DNA of 64,000 nt. Origin: Sneathiella chungangensis. Its GTDB lineage: Bacteria > Pseudomonadota > Alphaproteobacteria > Sneathiellales > Sneathiellaceae. Position numbers and translations under genes: made by a program. Below are positions 1 through 11,607 of the stretch, one piece after another; the stretch's first letter is position 1; every line of letters starts with the position of its first letter. The stretch spans positions 1 through 64,000 of the forward strand of contig NZ_WTVA01000015.1 of the NCBI RefSeq assembly GCF_009882935.1, in the 5' to 3' direction. Under the pieces are notes generated by a model, which did no database searches, had not been told where the DNA came from, and saw only the letters and a list, made by a program, of their open reading frames with translations.

Positions 1-31
1 CATCCAGACCCGCCCCGTCAGCGTGACGCGG

Positions 32-60
32 TTTATAGGCACATCATCCAATCACGTCAA
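32..60 (-). promoter_or_regulatory. Strong sigma70-type promoter reading out of the left edge
   Basis: On the minus strand a -35 box TTGACG (plus 55-60) and a -10 box TATAAA (plus 32-37) are separated by exactly 17 bases. Just upstream (plus about 63-82) the minus strand is A-rich, like an UP element. This layout is typical of rRNA or other stable-RNA promoters in Alphaproteobacteria. The gene it drives lies beyond position 1, so its identity is inference. Confidence 0.55.
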
Positions 61-349
61 CGGAAATTTTTCAGTTTTTTTTGGCGGCCTTGTTTATGCC
101 GCAAACCTCCCGTACAAGCCGATTGTCCAAGCCTTCAAACCGGATTCTATCTCGCCCAAACGGGACAGATGCACCAATAAAGACGGGACCGGTGCCTTGG
201 GTTCGGAATCGATTGCCCGCCAGCCACGAGAACAGTCGGTTTGCATAACTTAAGGAAAAATTGAGGATTACTTGACAAAATTGCGATCTGACAGCATCTT
301 TTGTCGCGCAATTATGGTTAACGGGTTCTAAATCAACACATTAGATTAG
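61..349. other. Intergenic region without a supported gene
   Basis: I see no convincing coding sequence here. A 76-codon plus-strand reading frame at 23-253 runs through the promoter described at 32-60, resembles nothing I recognise and is most likely fortuitous. The region should contain the promoter of the peptidase gene that follows; no confident box was picked for it. Confidence 0.5.
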
Positions 350-1816
350 GTGGTTCAACGAGTGCTGAAGAAAATGAAATCAGGCGCCCTGGTGGGCCCA
401 TTTGGCAAGTCCTTGCTGATACCTGTCATGACATTAATTGCCGGCGGCGCCGTTGGAGCCCTGCTTGCGACAACTTTCCTGACAAGTTCAAGTGATATTC
501 CGAGTTCAAGCCTGAGCATGGAAGAAAGCCAAGAGGCGCCCGGCGCACCCCTTGAAGCCGCTGCCTCCAAGCCGGAGGAAAGCGATGAAATCGAAGCCTC
601 CGAAGTTCTGGAAAAGGAGGCTGAAGTAACTGTTGCCGCTTATGCGACGCCGAAAACCGAAAGCCTTCAGGAAATGACCAAGACGGTTTCCGTCAGCAAG
701 GGCGACACCCTGATGGAAGTCCTGACGAGGGCCGGTGCCGATCGCACGGAAAGCCATGAGGCAATTACCGCCCTTAACGAGATTTTTGACCCGCGCAGCC
801 TGCGGATTGGTCAGGACATCACGCTTTATTTCGGCAATGCGGACGATATCCAGCAGAGCGATGCCGCCACGCCAAGCCTAATTCGCGTCTCTCTGAATGA
901 AGATGTCGATCGCCAGCTGGCAGCAGTGCGCACACCTGGCTCCGGTTTTACTGCGCAGGAAACAATCCTAGAGCTGGACAAGAAAATGGTCCGGGCGGGC
1001 GGCGTCATTGATAGTTCGCTTTTCCTGTCGGCGGCACAGGCGGGCATTCCCACCAAGACAATCGTCGATCTTATCCGGATTTTCAGCTATGACGTCGACT
1101 TTCAGCGTGAGATCCAGCCCGGCGACAGCTTTGAAGTCTATTTCGAACGCTTTGCCGACGAGAATGGAAATATCCTGAAAGACGGATCGATCCTCTGGGC
1201 ATCGATGACCTTGAGTGGCAAGAAGCTATCCGTCTACCGGTTCAAAACCGAGGATGATGGTTTCACGGATTATTATGATGAGAAGGGCCAGAGCGTAAAG
1301 AAAACGCTTATGCGCACACCGATTGACGGCGCCCGCCTCACCTCCGGCTTTGGCAAGCGCAAACATCCGACACTCGGCTATACCAAAATGCATCGCGGTG
1401 TCGATTTTGGTGCCCGCAGCGGAACACCGATCATGGCGGCCGGTAACGGCACCGTCGAATTTGCGGCGCGGAACGGCGGCTACGGCAACTACGTCCGCAT
1501 ACGACATAACAGCGAATTCAAGACGGCCTATGCGCATATGAGCAAGTTCGCCAAGGGAATTCGCAAGGGCGCGCGGGTGCGGCAGGGCCAAATTATCGGC
1601 TATGTCGGATCAACAGGCCGCTCTACCGGTCCACATCTGCATTACGAAGTACATAAATCCGACCGACAGATAAATCCGCTTTCCGTTAAACTGCCGGCGG
1701 GCCGCAAACTTGGCGGCAAAATGCTTGCGGCATTTCAGTCCCGCTCGGAACAAATTCGTCAGGAAGTCGCCAGTGTCGAGCTGGAAACGCAATTGGCGAG
1801 CGTGAAGGCTGACTAG
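350..1816 (+). CDS. M23 (LytM-type) zinc metallopeptidase, membrane anchored
   Basis: A peptidoglycan endopeptidase or an activator of cell-wall hydrolases acting in the periplasm. One transmembrane segment lies at about residues 21-44, followed by an Ala/Glu-rich linker and a LysM/OapA-like region near residues 110-165. The C-terminal M23 domain (about 340-445) keeps the zinc and catalytic motifs: HRGVD near residue 348 and HLHYE near 428. Since the HxH pair is intact it should be an active enzyme rather than a degenerate EnvC/NlpD-type factor. The start is a GTG at 350; a second GTG four codons later is possible. It is convergent with clpB and shares the terminator region between them. Confidence 0.9.
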   Translation: MVQRVLKKMKSGALVGPFGKSLLIPVMTLIAGGAVGALLATTFLTSSSDIPSSSLSMEESQEAPGAPLEAAASKPEESDEIEASEVLEKEAEVTVAAYATPKTESLQEMTKTVSVSKGDTLMEVLTRAGADRTESHEAITALNEIFDPRSLRIGQDITLYFGNADDIQQSDAATPSLIRVSLNEDVDRQLAAVRTPGSGFTAQETILELDKKMVRAGGVIDSSLFLSAAQAGIPTKTIVDLIRIFSYDVDFQREIQPGDSFEVYFERFADENGNILKDGSILWASMTLSGKKLSVYRFKTEDDGFTDYYDEKGQSVKKTLMRTPIDGARLTSGFGKRKHPTLGYTKMHRGVDFGARSGTPIMAAGNGTVEFAARNGGYGNYVRIRHNSEFKTAYAHMSKFAKGIRKGARVRQGQIIGYVGSTGRSTGPHLHYEVHKSDRQINPLSVKLPAGRKLGGKMLAAFQSRSEQIRQEVASVELETQLASVKAD

Positions 1817-1852
1817 AGAAATCGCTTTCTTCGAAATGAGATAGCAAGAAAA

Positions 1853-1881
1853 AAACGGCTGCCATAAATTGGCAGCCGTTT
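1853..1881 (-). terminator. Rho-independent terminator, mainly for clpB
   Basis: A 12-bp perfect stem (AAACGGCTGCCA, 1853-1864, paired with 1870-1881) has a 5-base loop. The A-tract on its left becomes a U-tract on the minus strand, so it terminates clpB best. A weaker T-rich stretch on the right may also serve the convergent peptidase gene. Confidence 0.85.
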
Positions 1882-1903
1882 GTCTTGTCATCTGGGGACG
1901 CCG

Positions 1904-4492
1904 TTAAGCCGCATCCGCCAGTTCATTATTGATCATCAGACCATCTTCACTTGCCGTGATCCTGACCTTTGCACCATCCGCAATCGTGCCTTCGAGTATC
2001 TGAGAGGCCAGCGGATTTTGCAGATACCGCTGGATCACCCGCTTCAACGGCCGGGCACCATATACCGGATCGTATCCGCGATTGGCGATCCACTCATAGG
2101 CGGCGGGATCAAGATCAAGCTCTATCCGACGATCGGCAAGCAGCTTCTGCAAATGCTCAAGCTGGATGTCGACGATGGCGCTCATATTCTCGCGGCTCAG
2201 CCGGTGGAAGATGATCTGCTCATCCAACCGGTTCAGAAACTCCGGCCGGAACGCCGCGCGCACCGTTTCCATCACCTTGTGACGAACAAGCTCGTCATCG
2301 ACGTCATCACCGCCAGACATATGCTCGCTGCCGAGGTTGGACGTCAGAACGATAAGCGTATTTTTGAAATCCACCGTCCGGCCCTGTCCGTCCGTCAGGC
2401 GGCCATCATCAAGCACCTGTAGGAGCACATTAAATACATCCGGATGCGCCTTTTCGATCTCGTCGAACAGAATGACCTGATAGGGACGACGGCGCACCGC
2501 TTCGGTGATCACACCCCCCTGATCATACCCAACATAACCGGGAGGAGCGCCGATCAGACGGGCGACGCTATGTTTCTCCATATACTCCGACATATCGACA
2601 CGCAGCAGCGCATGTTCATCATCGAAAAGGAACGCGGCGAGCGTCTTCGTCAGTTCCGTCTTCCCGACGCCGGTCGGACCAAGGAACAAGAAAGAACCAA
2701 TTGGGCGGTTCGGGTCCTGCAATCCGGCCCGCGAACGGCGAACCGCGTTCGAAACAGCAACGAGCGCCTCTTCCTGACCGACCACGCGTTTGCGGAGCTC
2801 GGTTTCCATATTCAGCAGCTTCTCGCGCTCGCCCGAGAGCATCTTGTCAATCGGAATACCGGTCCAGCGTGAGACGACGCCGGCGATATCCTCTTCCTTG
2901 ACGCTATCCCGCACGATAGAGGAGCCTTCAGCTTCCTCGGCTTCGGCCAATTTCTTTTCAAGCTCGGGGATAACTCCGTAGGCGAGCTCTCCGGCGCGCT
3001 GCAGATTACCCTGCCGCTGAACCGTGGCAAGTTCATTGCGCGCCGTATCAAGCTGTTCCTTGACATGCTGGGCACGATTGAGTTTTTCCTTCTCCATTTG
3101 CCAGCTTTCGGTCAGATCGGCAGATTGCTTCTCAAGCTCGACCAGTTCCTTGCGGAGTTTTTCAAGCCGTTCCTTCGAGGCCTTATCCGTTTCTTTCTCA
3201 AGCGCCGAGGCTTCGATCTTCATCTGCAGGATCTTGCGGTCCAGCTCATCGACTTCTTCAGGCTTGCTGTCCACTTCCATGCGGCGGCGGCTGGCAGCCT
3301 CATCAACCAGGTCGATGGCCTTGTCCGGCAAAAACCGATCAGTGATATAGCGGTTCGACAAGGTTGCGGCAGCCACAAGCGCATTGTCCGAAATCTGGAC
3401 GCCATGATGCACTTCGTATTTTTCTTTCAGGCCACGCAGGATCGAGATCGTGTCCTCAACCGTCGGCTCGGAGACGAATACGGACTGGAACCGCCGTGCC
3501 AGAGCGGCATCCTTTTCAATATATTTGCGATATTCGTCGAGCGTCGTCGCCCCAACACAATGCAACTCACCGCGGGCCAAGGCCGGTTTCAGCAGATTCG
3601 AAGCATCCATCGAACCTTCCGCCGCTCCCGCGCCGACAAGGGTGTGCAATTCATCGATAAAGAGAATGATTTCGCCGCCCGTTGCCGAGATTTCGGAGAG
3701 AACCGCCTTGAGCCGTTCCTCAAACTCACCGCGGTATTTCGCACCGGCAATCAATTGGCCCAGGTCAAGGCTCATCAATTTCTTGTCTTTCAAGCTCTCC
3801 GGCACGTCGCCGTTGACAATGCGGAGCGCCAGCCCTTCGACAATAGCCGTTTTACCGACGCCGGGCTCGCCGATCAACACCGGATTATTTTTTGTCCGGC
3901 GCGACAGGACCTGAATGGTCCGGCGGATTTCTTCATCACGTCCGATGACGGGATCAAGCTTGCCCTTGCGGGCTGCTTCCGTCAAATCACGGGCATATTT
4001 ATTCAGCGCGTCGTAACCCGCCTCCGCCCCGCTGCTGTCGGCCGTCCGGCCTTTGCGCAGATCATTGATCGCTTCGTTGAGATTATTGGGCGTGACATTG
4101 GCGTTCGCCAGAATTTTCGCCGACTCCGTTCCTTTTTCAAGCGCGAGCGCCAGCAATAGACGCTCGGCCGTAACGAAGCTGTCACCGGCCTTGTCGGCAA
4201 GCTTTTCCGCGGAGGCAAAAACCCTTGCAAGCTCGGGCGTCAGGTTGACCTGCCCCGCGCCGCTTCCCGTAACCTGCGGAATTTTCGCGATGGCGCCTTC
4301 AACGCCCTGCCGCGCAGCGTTGGCATCGCCGCCCGCTTTTTCGATAAGGCCGCTGGCAAGACCTTCCTTGTCATCCAGCAAGACTTTCAGGAGATGTTCA
4401 GGCGTCAGCCGTTGATGATTTTCACGTAACGCCAAAGTCTGGGCCGATTGAATAAATCCCTTCGACCGATCTGTATATTTTTCGATATCCAT
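1904..4492 (-). CDS. clpB: ATP-dependent chaperone ClpB
   Basis: A hexameric AAA+ disaggregase that works with DnaK to rescue aggregated proteins in the cytoplasm. In order: Clp N-domain, first AAA+ domain with Walker A GEPGVGKT and Walker B FIDELHT, a long coiled-coil middle domain rich in Lys/Glu, and a second AAA+ domain with GPTGVGKT and LFDEIEKAH. The reading frame is open to 4555, but [10 protein letters not shown] at 4492 fits the family N-terminus, gives the usual length (862 aa) and has a good ribosome site (GAGGA) upstream. A sigma32-type promoter lies about 100 bases further upstream. Confidence 0.97.
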   Translation of the reverse strand: MDIEKYTDRSKGFIQSAQTLALRENHQRLTPEHLLKVLLDDKEGLASGLIEKAGGDANAARQGVEGAIAKIPQVTGSGAGQVNLTPELARVFASAEKLADKAGDSFVTAERLLLALALEKGTESAKILANANVTPNNLNEAINDLRKGRTADSSGAEAGYDALNKYARDLTEAARKGKLDPVIGRDEEIRRTIQVLSRRTKNNPVLIGEPGVGKTAIVEGLALRIVNGDVPESLKDKKLMSLDLGQLIAGAKYRGEFEERLKAVLSEISATGGEIILFIDELHTLVGAGAAEGSMDASNLLKPALARGELHCVGATTLDEYRKYIEKDAALARRFQSVFVSEPTVEDTISILRGLKEKYEVHHGVQISDNALVAAATLSNRYITDRFLPDKAIDLVDEAASRRRMEVDSKPEEVDELDRKILQMKIEASALEKETDKASKERLEKLRKELVELEKQSADLTESWQMEKEKLNRAQHVKEQLDTARNELATVQRQGNLQRAGELAYGVIPELEKKLAEAEEAEGSSIVRDSVKEEDIAGVVSRWTGIPIDKMLSGEREKLLNMETELRKRVVGQEEALVAVSNAVRRSRAGLQDPNRPIGSFLFLGPTGVGKTELTKTLAAFLFDDEHALLRVDMSEYMEKHSVARLIGAPPGYVGYDQGGVITEAVRRRPYQVILFDEIEKAHPDVFNVLLQVLDDGRLTDGQGRTVDFKNTLIVLTSNLGSEHMSGGDDVDDELVRHKVMETVRAAFRPEFLNRLDEQIIFHRLSRENMSAIVDIQLEHLQKLLADRRIELDLDPAAYEWIANRGYDPVYGARPLKRVIQRYLQNPLASQILEGTIADGAKVRITASEDGLMINNELADAA

Positions 4493-4595
4493 GCTCGTCC
4501 TCGACACATAGACCGCTGTTTCCTTGCGCGACTTCCCATGATCCCTTAGAGGCAACCAATTTGCAAGCCCGCCAGCGGCTTCTTCACTGGTTTAT

Positions 4596-4623
4596 ATGTG
4601 GGGCGAAATTGGTTGATTTCAAG
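4596..4623 (-). promoter_or_regulatory. Heat-shock (RpoH/sigma32) promoter of clpB
   Basis: On the minus strand CTTGAAA (plus 4617-4623) is followed after 13 bases by CCCCACAT (plus 4596-4603). This matches the sigma32 consensus CTTGAAA-(11-16)-CCCCATNT at all but one or two positions. The distance to the clpB start is about 100 bases. No CIRCE element was seen. Confidence 0.8.
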
Positions 4624-4669
4624 CGTAATTCCGGGACATTTTCTGAACCAATTCAAGATCATAATAAAA

Positions 4670-4695
4670 AAGGGAGGTCCGATATGACCTCCCTT
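4670..4695 (-). terminator. Rho-independent terminator after the DUF4167 gene
   Basis: A 10-bp stem AAGGGAGGTC (4670-4679) pairs with 4686-4695 around a 6-base loop. The A-run at 4664-4670 gives a U-tract on the minus strand. It isolates the DUF4167 gene from the clpB promoter just beyond. Confidence 0.85.
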
Positions 4696-4737
4696 CCGCA
4701 TCGCGTCTGTGGTACAGCATACGGCGTCCAATTGACG

Positions 4738-5373
4738 TTACTCCGTCGTATTGACCTCTTCCGTATCATTCTCGCTATTATTCCGGCTGGATGTGCGGCG
4801 ACGCAGTGTCCGCGTCCGGCTGACTTTGCGTTTCGGTTTCGCAGATCCCTCATCCTCTTCCGACGATTCAGTGTTGCTCTGTTCGGTGCCGCTTGCCGCG
4901 AGTTCGATTTCCGGCTGCTCGGCCGTACTCAAGTCAACAAAAGATGTCTGGTCCACACTTTCCTTGCTGTTATCATCTGAATTGGCGGCATTGTCATCGC
5001 CGCGACCTTTCGATTGCCGGGAAACCTGCGCCTCTTTTTCTTGGCCATCGTCCGCAGTGGCATTTTCAGTGTTATCCGCATTCTGCTTTTCGCGAACTGG
5101 CACAGAATTTGCGGCGATTATACGGAAATAATGCTCGGCATGTTGAAAGTAGTTTTCGGCTGCTACGCGGTCGCCGGAATTCTGGGCGTCCGTGCCAAGG
5201 GCGACATACTTGTCATAGACCTGGGAAGCCGTTCCCCGGATCTTTCCATCCGGGCCATTGCTGTCGTAATTTCGGTTATTGCCATTCGGCCGGCGATTGT
5301 TCCCGGAACCTGTCCGGTTGCCACCCGTGTTTGCCCGCCCGCCACGGGGACGCCTGTTACTACTTACTCTCAT
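4738..5373 (-). CDS. DUF4167 domain protein
   Basis: A 211-aa protein of unknown function, conserved in Alphaproteobacteria close to prmC/prfA and clpB. The first 45 residues are low-complexity Arg/Gly/Asn-rich, which suggests nucleic-acid binding. The conserved DUF4167 core at about residues 44-92 contains VYDKYVALGTDAQ and YFQHAEHYFRI. The rest is an acidic, disordered tail of Asp/Glu/Ser ending in a short Arg-rich patch (RTRTLRRR). The family assignment comes from the core motif; an RNA-related role is inference from composition and neighbours. Confidence 0.85.
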   Translation of the reverse strand: MRVSSNRRPRGGRANTGGNRTGSGNNRRPNGNNRNYDSNGPDGKIRGTASQVYDKYVALGTDAQNSGDRVAAENYFQHAEHYFRIIAANSVPVREKQNADNTENATADDGQEKEAQVSRQSKGRGDDNAANSDDNSKESVDQTSFVDLSTAEQPEIELAASGTEQSNTESSEEDEGSAKPKRKVSRTRTLRRRTSSRNNSENDTEEVNTTE

Positions 5374-5617
5374 TATCGCAATGATTCCGTCAATCTAGAG
5401 TTCTAATTTCGCTTTATTGTAAAGTTGATTCAATTCAGGCGTCTGTTGAAACCCCGCTCGCGCTCCCAAGATGACTTGTCGATCCCGGTAGCTCTAGCCT
5501 GATTTTGAATTAAATAAAGATCATGGACCTTAAGTGAGGTCTCGTTATTCACATATGATCTGCTAAAAGCCTACCTTCTGTTTGCGCAATAATCCAACCT
5601 TTTTTTCAAAAAGCGCC

Positions 5618-6476
5618 TTATTTACCGAGCCGCGCCATGACGCACCGCTCTATTCCCGCGATATCTTTGTGATATTCTGGCGCGACAAAGCCTGCATTCA
5701 CGACCAATTCCCCAACAAGGGGCGCCTGCTCTATACCCACTTCAAGGACAAGCAATCCGCCCGGCTGGAGCAGGATGTGTATCTGCGCAAGAATTTCCCG
5801 ATAGCAATCCAGGCCATCCTCCCCGCCAAATAAAGCCGAATGCGGTTCAAACTCGCTGACCTCGGGTTGCAACATGGATTTGTCAGCTGAAGGGATATAG
5901 GGCGGATTACTGATCACAAGATCGAACCGCTCCGTAACTCCTTCTCCCCAGTTTCCAAGGCGGAAGCCGGCCTGATTAGCAAGTTGTAACCGCTCCGCGT
6001 TCCGGCGGGCGACAGCAAGCGCCGGCTCGCTCGCATCAGTACCGATGCCGCTCGCGTCCGGAAATTCGCTCAACAGCGCCAGCAAAAGGCATCCGCTGCC
6101 TGTACCGAGATCGAGAATACGTTGGGGTTGAAAGCCCTGCGCCCGCATTTTCAATACCGCCTCGATCAAGGTTTCACTATCCGGGCGCGGGTCCAAAACA
6201 TCGGACGTTACCAGAAAATCGAGGCTCCAGAATTCCCGGTGTCCGGTGAGGTGGGAAAGCGGCTCCCTCGACGCTCGCCTTGCAACCAGTGCATCGAATT
6301 CCGCTTTTTCTGTGGCGCTGAGACAGCGATCGGGCTCGCGGTATAAAATCCCGATATCATCCTTAAAGACATGGGCAAGTATCAGTCCGGCGTCACGTTT
6401 GGCGTTTTCCACGCCGGCGCGGTCCAGGATTTCAGTCGCTGCGAGCACGGCCGGACGAAGCGCAAGGCAGGTCACG

Positions 6477-6487
<11 letters not shown>
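5618..6487 (-). CDS. prmC: Peptide chain release factor N5-glutamine methyltransferase
   Basis: Methylates the glutamine of the GGQ motif in release factors 1 and 2, using S-adenosylmethionine. The 289-aa protein has the family helical N-domain, the SAM-binding motif DLGTGSG (residues 126-132) and the catalytic NPPY (194-197) that positions the glutamine. The gene overlaps the end of prfA by about 11 bases, so it is translationally coupled to its own substrate, as is common. Confidence 0.96.
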
Positions 6488-7565
<1,078 letters not shown>

Positions 7566-7574
7566 GCTCGGACC

Positions 7575-8819
7575 TTATAGGAGACGGCGAAGCGCGGAAG
7601 ATAAGCTGGCGAGCGGGACTTCGCTCTGCTCACCCTGATCGAGATCACGAAGCGTGCAGACATCCCGCACAAGCTCATCTTCGCCGATCAGAATAGCGGC
7701 CCTCGCATTCAGCTTGTTCGCCCTTTTCATCCGTTTGCCGACATTGCCCTTGAAGGCCATCTCTATTGATATTCCGTCCTTGCGGAGTTGATGCGCCAAC
7801 TTCGCCGCGACGGCGTCCGCTTCTTCCCCTACGGGGATGAGGGCGACCGGGCGAACAGCCGCCGGTGCCTCATCGGCCAGCATCGCCAGCCGCTCGATAC
7901 CCCCGGCCCAGCCGATCCCCGGGGTCGGTTTGCCGCCCAATGTTTCGATCAATCCATCATACCGGCCCCCGGCAATCACTGCCCCTTGCGCGCCGAGCGC
8001 AGTCGTCACGAATTCAAATGCGGTGTGGGTATAGTAATCGAGCCCCCGCACGAGTCTGCGGTTCAGGTGATATTCGATACCAAGCAACGACAGCCCCTCC
8101 AGCACTTCATCGAAAAAATCACTGGAATAGCTGTTGAGATAATCGGTGAATATCGGCGCCTGCTCGACAATAACCCTGTCGCCCTTATCCTTGCTGTCGA
8201 GGATACGAAGCGGATTTCGCGTCAACCGGTCGAGACTGTCCTGCGACAGACTGGATTTATGATCGTTGAAATAGTCGACGAGCGCGGCCCGATACGCCTG
8301 ACGGCTTTCCGTATCCCCGAGCGTGTTGATCTCCAGCGTGCATTTCTCCATGACGCCAAGTGCATCCAGGATCGCCGCCCCCAAAGCGACAACCTCGATA
8401 TCGGCCTTGGCCTCGGCTGCCCCTATGCATTCCACGTCAATCTGATGAAACTGCCGCTGCCGACCCTTTTGCGGGCGCTCGTAGCGGAACATTGGGCCCG
8501 CCGCAAAGACCTTGAAGGGAACGTTCTGCTGCAGTCCGTTGCTGATAAAGGCGCGGCAGATTCCGGCGGTATATTCCGGACGCAGCGTCATGCTTTCGCC
8601 GCTCCGGCTCTCAAAGGAGTACATTTCCTTCGACACCACATCGGAGCTTTCGCCCATTGTCCGGGCAAAGACCTCTGTGAATTCAAAAATCGGCGTCGCC
8701 ATTTCCGCATAGCCAAAACGTGCCGCCATTTCCCGCGCCGTCCCCTGCACATGGGCGTGGCGCGCGAATTCCTCTGGCAACAGATCATGGGTGCCGCGGA
8801 CTGGCTGTGGTAAGGACAC
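7575..8819 (-). CDS. hisS: Histidyl-tRNA synthetase
   Basis: Charges tRNA-His with histidine. It is a class II synthetase of 414 aa. Visible signatures are RGTHDLLP at the N-terminus, FRYERPQKGR (motif 2), the histidine-specific loop RGLDYYTHTAFE, and the C-terminal anticodon-binding domain. The start is GTG at 8819, preceded by a GGAG seven bases upstream. It sits between ispG and prfA, all in the same direction with short gaps. Confidence 0.96.
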   Translation of the reverse strand: MSLPQPVRGTHDLLPEEFARHAHVQGTAREMAARFGYAEMATPIFEFTEVFARTMGESSDVVSKEMYSFESRSGESMTLRPEYTAGICRAFISNGLQQNVPFKVFAAGPMFRYERPQKGRQRQFHQIDVECIGAAEAKADIEVVALGAAILDALGVMEKCTLEINTLGDTESRQAYRAALVDYFNDHKSSLSQDSLDRLTRNPLRILDSKDKGDRVIVEQAPIFTDYLNSYSSDFFDEVLEGLSLLGIEYHLNRRLVRGLDYYTHTAFEFVTTALGAQGAVIAGGRYDGLIETLGGKPTPGIGWAGGIERLAMLADEAPAAVRPVALIPVGEEADAVAAKLAHQLRKDGISIEMAFKGNVGKRMKRANKLNARAAILIGEDELVRDVCTLRDLDQGEQSEVPLASLSSALRRLL

Positions 8820-8858
8820 GTCGTTTCTCCGTCTGTCTTTTCGCTTCTGTTTTGGGGG

Positions 8859-10004
8859 TCAAGCGATCCGTTTGGCCGCTTCGATAGCGGTCGTCTCACC
8901 GCTGGCATTCAAGGCTTCGATTTCGGCGGCCTTGGCCTCGACCAGCTCGACAATATGATCGACCATATCGCCCGTCGCCACTTTATGGTCGGTAAGGCCA
9001 CTTAAATAGACCATATGGTTATCCTTGCCACCTCCGGTCAGGCCGATGTCGGTTTCGCGCGCCTCCCCCGGACCATTAACCACACAGCCAATGATCGAGA
9101 GGGTGAGAGGCGTCTGGATATGGGCGAGACGTTGCTCCAGCGTTTCCACCGTTTTGATGACCGGAAAAGCCTGCCGCGCGCAGGACGGACAGGAGATGAT
9201 TGTCACTCCTCGCCGCCGGAGGCCCAGAGATTTCAGGATCTCATAGCCCACCTTGATCTCCTCGACCGGATCAGCCGAAAGCGAGACGCGAATGGTATCG
9301 CCGATACCCGACCAGAGCAGCATGCCAAGCCCGATTGAGGATTTTACCGTCCCCGTCGAGAGCCCCCCCGCCTCGGTTATCCCGAGATGCAATGGATAAT
9401 CGCATGCCTCCGCAAGGCCTTGGTAGGCGGCAACGGAGAGGAATACGTCGGATGCTTTGACGCTGATCTTGAAGTTGAAGAAGTCATTGTCTTCGAGGAT
9501 ACGCGCATGATTTAGCGCGGATTCGACCATGGCTTCCGGACAGGGCTCTCCGTATTTCTCAAGAAGCTCACGCTCCAGGCTGCCCGCATTCACACCGATG
9601 CGCATCGAGCAGTTATGGTCAACCGCCGCCTTGACCACATCACGAACGCGATCGGCCGAGCCGATATTGCCGGGATTGATCCGGAGGCACGCCGCGCCCG
9701 CTTCCGCCGCCTCAATACCGCGTTTGTAGTGAAAATGAATATCCGCGATGACGGGAACGCTCGTTTCCCGGATAATTTCCTTGAGCGCTCTCGTGCTCGC
9801 CTCGTCGGGACAGGAAACACGCACCATATCCGCACCGGCATCCTCAAGCGCATGAATCTGCTCAATCGTCGCCCTGGCATCGGAAGTCAGCGTATTGGTC
9901 ATCGATTGAACGGTAATCGGCGCGTCACCGCCAACGGGGACGTCGCCCACATAAATCTGGCGTGATTTCCGCCGGACAATTTCTCGGTAAGGTCTGATGC
10001 TCAT
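8859..10004 (-). CDS. ispG: 4-hydroxy-3-methylbut-2-en-1-yl diphosphate synthase
   Basis: A [4Fe-4S] enzyme of the MEP isoprenoid pathway that converts MEcPP to HMBPP. It is 381 aa, with the TIM-barrel start [16 protein letters not shown], and the C-terminal cluster ligands in SCPSC and [10 protein letters not shown]. It belongs to the rodZ-ispG-hisS series seen in many Proteobacteria. Its presence indicates de novo isoprenoid synthesis through the MEP route, which is independent of the terpene-degrading cluster further right. Confidence 0.96.
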   Translation of the reverse strand: MSIRPYREIVRRKSRQIYVGDVPVGGDAPITVQSMTNTLTSDARATIEQIHALEDAGADMVRVSCPDEASTRALKEIIRETSVPVIADIHFHYKRGIEAAEAGAACLRINPGNIGSADRVRDVVKAAVDHNCSMRIGVNAGSLERELLEKYGEPCPEAMVESALNHARILEDNDFFNFKISVKASDVFLSVAAYQGLAEACDYPLHLGITEAGGLSTGTVKSSIGLGMLLWSGIGDTIRVSLSADPVEEIKVGYEILKSLGLRRRGVTIISCPSCARQAFPVIKTVETLEQRLAHIQTPLTLSIIGCVVNGPGEARETDIGLTGGGKDNHMVYLSGLTDHKVATGDMVDHIVELVEAKAAEIEALNASGETTAIEAAKRIA

Positions 10005-10128
10005 GGGATCATGCTTTAATAAGTTGGCGTTAAAAAATGCCGTAGTCTCAATGCGCGCCTAAAATGGCCGCAAATGACGGAAATTACAAGTGATACCGTT
10101 CGCGCCTCGCAACGAATGCGGAGTTCGG

Positions 10129-11523
10129 CTATTGCAGTCCGCTGTTCTCTAGCAGGCTTTCCGCCGCCAGCGGGACTTCACGCAGGATCGTGCCGGCACC
10201 GCCCAACGATCTGATCTCCCGGCCATCGACACGAATTTCAAGTCCGCCCGCGTTTCCGGTTGTCAGCTTGATGTCCGGGGCGTTGGGCGCCATATAGACG
10301 TCGCCGGGCTTCAGAACCCGCGAGAGCACCGGCTTTTCATCAGCGGCCTTCACCTCGACCCAGCTTTCCTCGGTGGCACGAAGAACAACACGCGCGTCCG
10401 TATTCTCAACACCGAATGTTCTCGGCAGCGGGCTTTCCCGTGCTTCATCGGTCACCGGTTGGTTCGCCAGCGCTATTTTGAGCGTATCCTGCGGATAGGT
10501 TTTGATGTCTACCGCCTGATCCGCGGCGGCTGATGTTGCTGCCGCGTCACCCGATGGCGGATCGACCGACGTAATGGTATTTCCGGCTTCTACCACAGGT
10601 GCAGCTTCGGCGGAAACGAACGTCGCTGGTTTTTCTTCCGTTGCGGTATCCGGCGCGCTTGTCGCCGCATCTCCGGACGGCGCGTCTGACGGCTGCTCCG
10701 TATTTTCAGCGGTAGTTTCGGCGGCGGTATTTTCATCCGCCTGGGATGCTTCCTCTACCGGCTTCTTCTCTTCGAGTGCCGCCATTTCCGAAACCTCACC
10801 ATCCGATGACGAGACTGCAGTTTCGGTTGTTATTTCTGACGTCTCATCCTTTAGGGCTGGCGCTGTCGTAACCGGCGTAGCAGGTGCAATTTCGGCAATA
10901 TTTTTTGGCGGCTGCACGCCCGGTTCCTCGGAGCCATCTGAACTATTTGCATTTCCGGAAAGGTCGACATCGCGAATTTTGCTGGCCAGATGATCCGGAA
11001 GTTCGGCGACACGGTCAAAATCAAGACTCTCGCTTTCCTGATAGAGGAACCAACCGGCCAGGAGGATCAGCGCGAAGACCAGCGTGCCGAGCAGAATACC
11101 GGCTCCCGGAATCCGTCCGCCGGTCGTGGGTTCGGGAAACGCGAGCGACGGTACATGAAGACCGTTGCCTTCTTCATTCTTGTACAGCTCAACAATGGCG
11201 ACCGCATCAAGGTCCAGCAAATTTGCGTAGGAGCGCAAAAAGCCGGTCACAAATGTCTGGCCGGGGAGGCTCTTAAAGTCGCCTTCTTCAAGCGCATGCA
11301 CCTGGCTCGCCCGCAAGCGCAGGATATCCGCCACCTGATGAAGGGAGAGACCTTTCGCCTCGCGCGCCTCGCGAAGGCGAGCGCCAACGGTCAGAGGGGC
11401 CTCCTCAACCGCCTCTTCCGTCTCACTCGGGTTTTGGAATGACAGCCTGTTGCCCTTGGATGCATGTCTGCTGAACAGGTTAGGTTGTGTCACGACGTCT
11501 CGCCGCTTGCTGTCTTTCGCCAT
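10129..11523 (-). CDS. rodZ: RodZ-like HTH and DUF4115 membrane protein
   Basis: A bitopic inner-membrane protein that links MreB to the cell-wall elongation machinery in known relatives. The order is: cytoplasmic helix-turn-helix domain (about residues 45-112, with LREAREAKGLSLHQVADILR), one transmembrane helix (140-161), a long Ala/Glu/Thr-rich disordered periplasmic segment (about 180-380), and a C-terminal DUF4115 fold containing LRATEESWVEVKA. The linker is longer than in the E. coli protein. It lies upstream of ispG in the same direction. Confidence 0.9.
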   Translation of the reverse strand: MAKDSKRRDVVTQPNLFSRHASKGNRLSFQNPSETEEAVEEAPLTVGARLREAREAKGLSLHQVADILRLRASQVHALEEGDFKSLPGQTFVTGFLRSYANLLDLDAVAIVELYKNEEGNGLHVPSLAFPEPTTGGRIPGAGILLGTLVFALILLAGWFLYQESESLDFDRVAELPDHLASKIRDVDLSGNANSSDGSEEPGVQPPKNIAEIAPATPVTTAPALKDETSEITTETAVSSSDGEVSEMAALEEKKPVEEASQADENTAAETTAENTEQPSDAPSGDAATSAPDTATEEKPATFVSAEAAPVVEAGNTITSVDPPSGDAAATSAAADQAVDIKTYPQDTLKIALANQPVTDEARESPLPRTFGVENTDARVVLRATEESWVEVKAADEKPVLSRVLKPGDVYMAPNAPDIKLTTGNAGGLEIRVDGREIRSLGGAGTILREVPLAAESLLENSGLQ

Positions 11524-11607
11524 AATGGAACGCCAAATTTACCGTTATTTAAATCGTCTCAACAGCTTGCCCGCCATTATCGGCGAAAATAAGGAAACTG
11601 CAATAAT

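Noticed and set aside
23-253. 76-codon frame at the left edge
   Set aside because: No similarity that I recognise, and it overlaps a well-formed minus-strand promoter.
3065-4159. A 364-codon plus-strand open frame inside clpB
   Set aside because: It is antisense to a certain clpB, has no recognisable domain, and arises from the codon bias of the real gene. The same holds for the long antisense frames inside secA (25401-26585, 26622-27713), the dienoyl-CoA reductase (46347-47474) and the biotin carboxylase (49818-50924).
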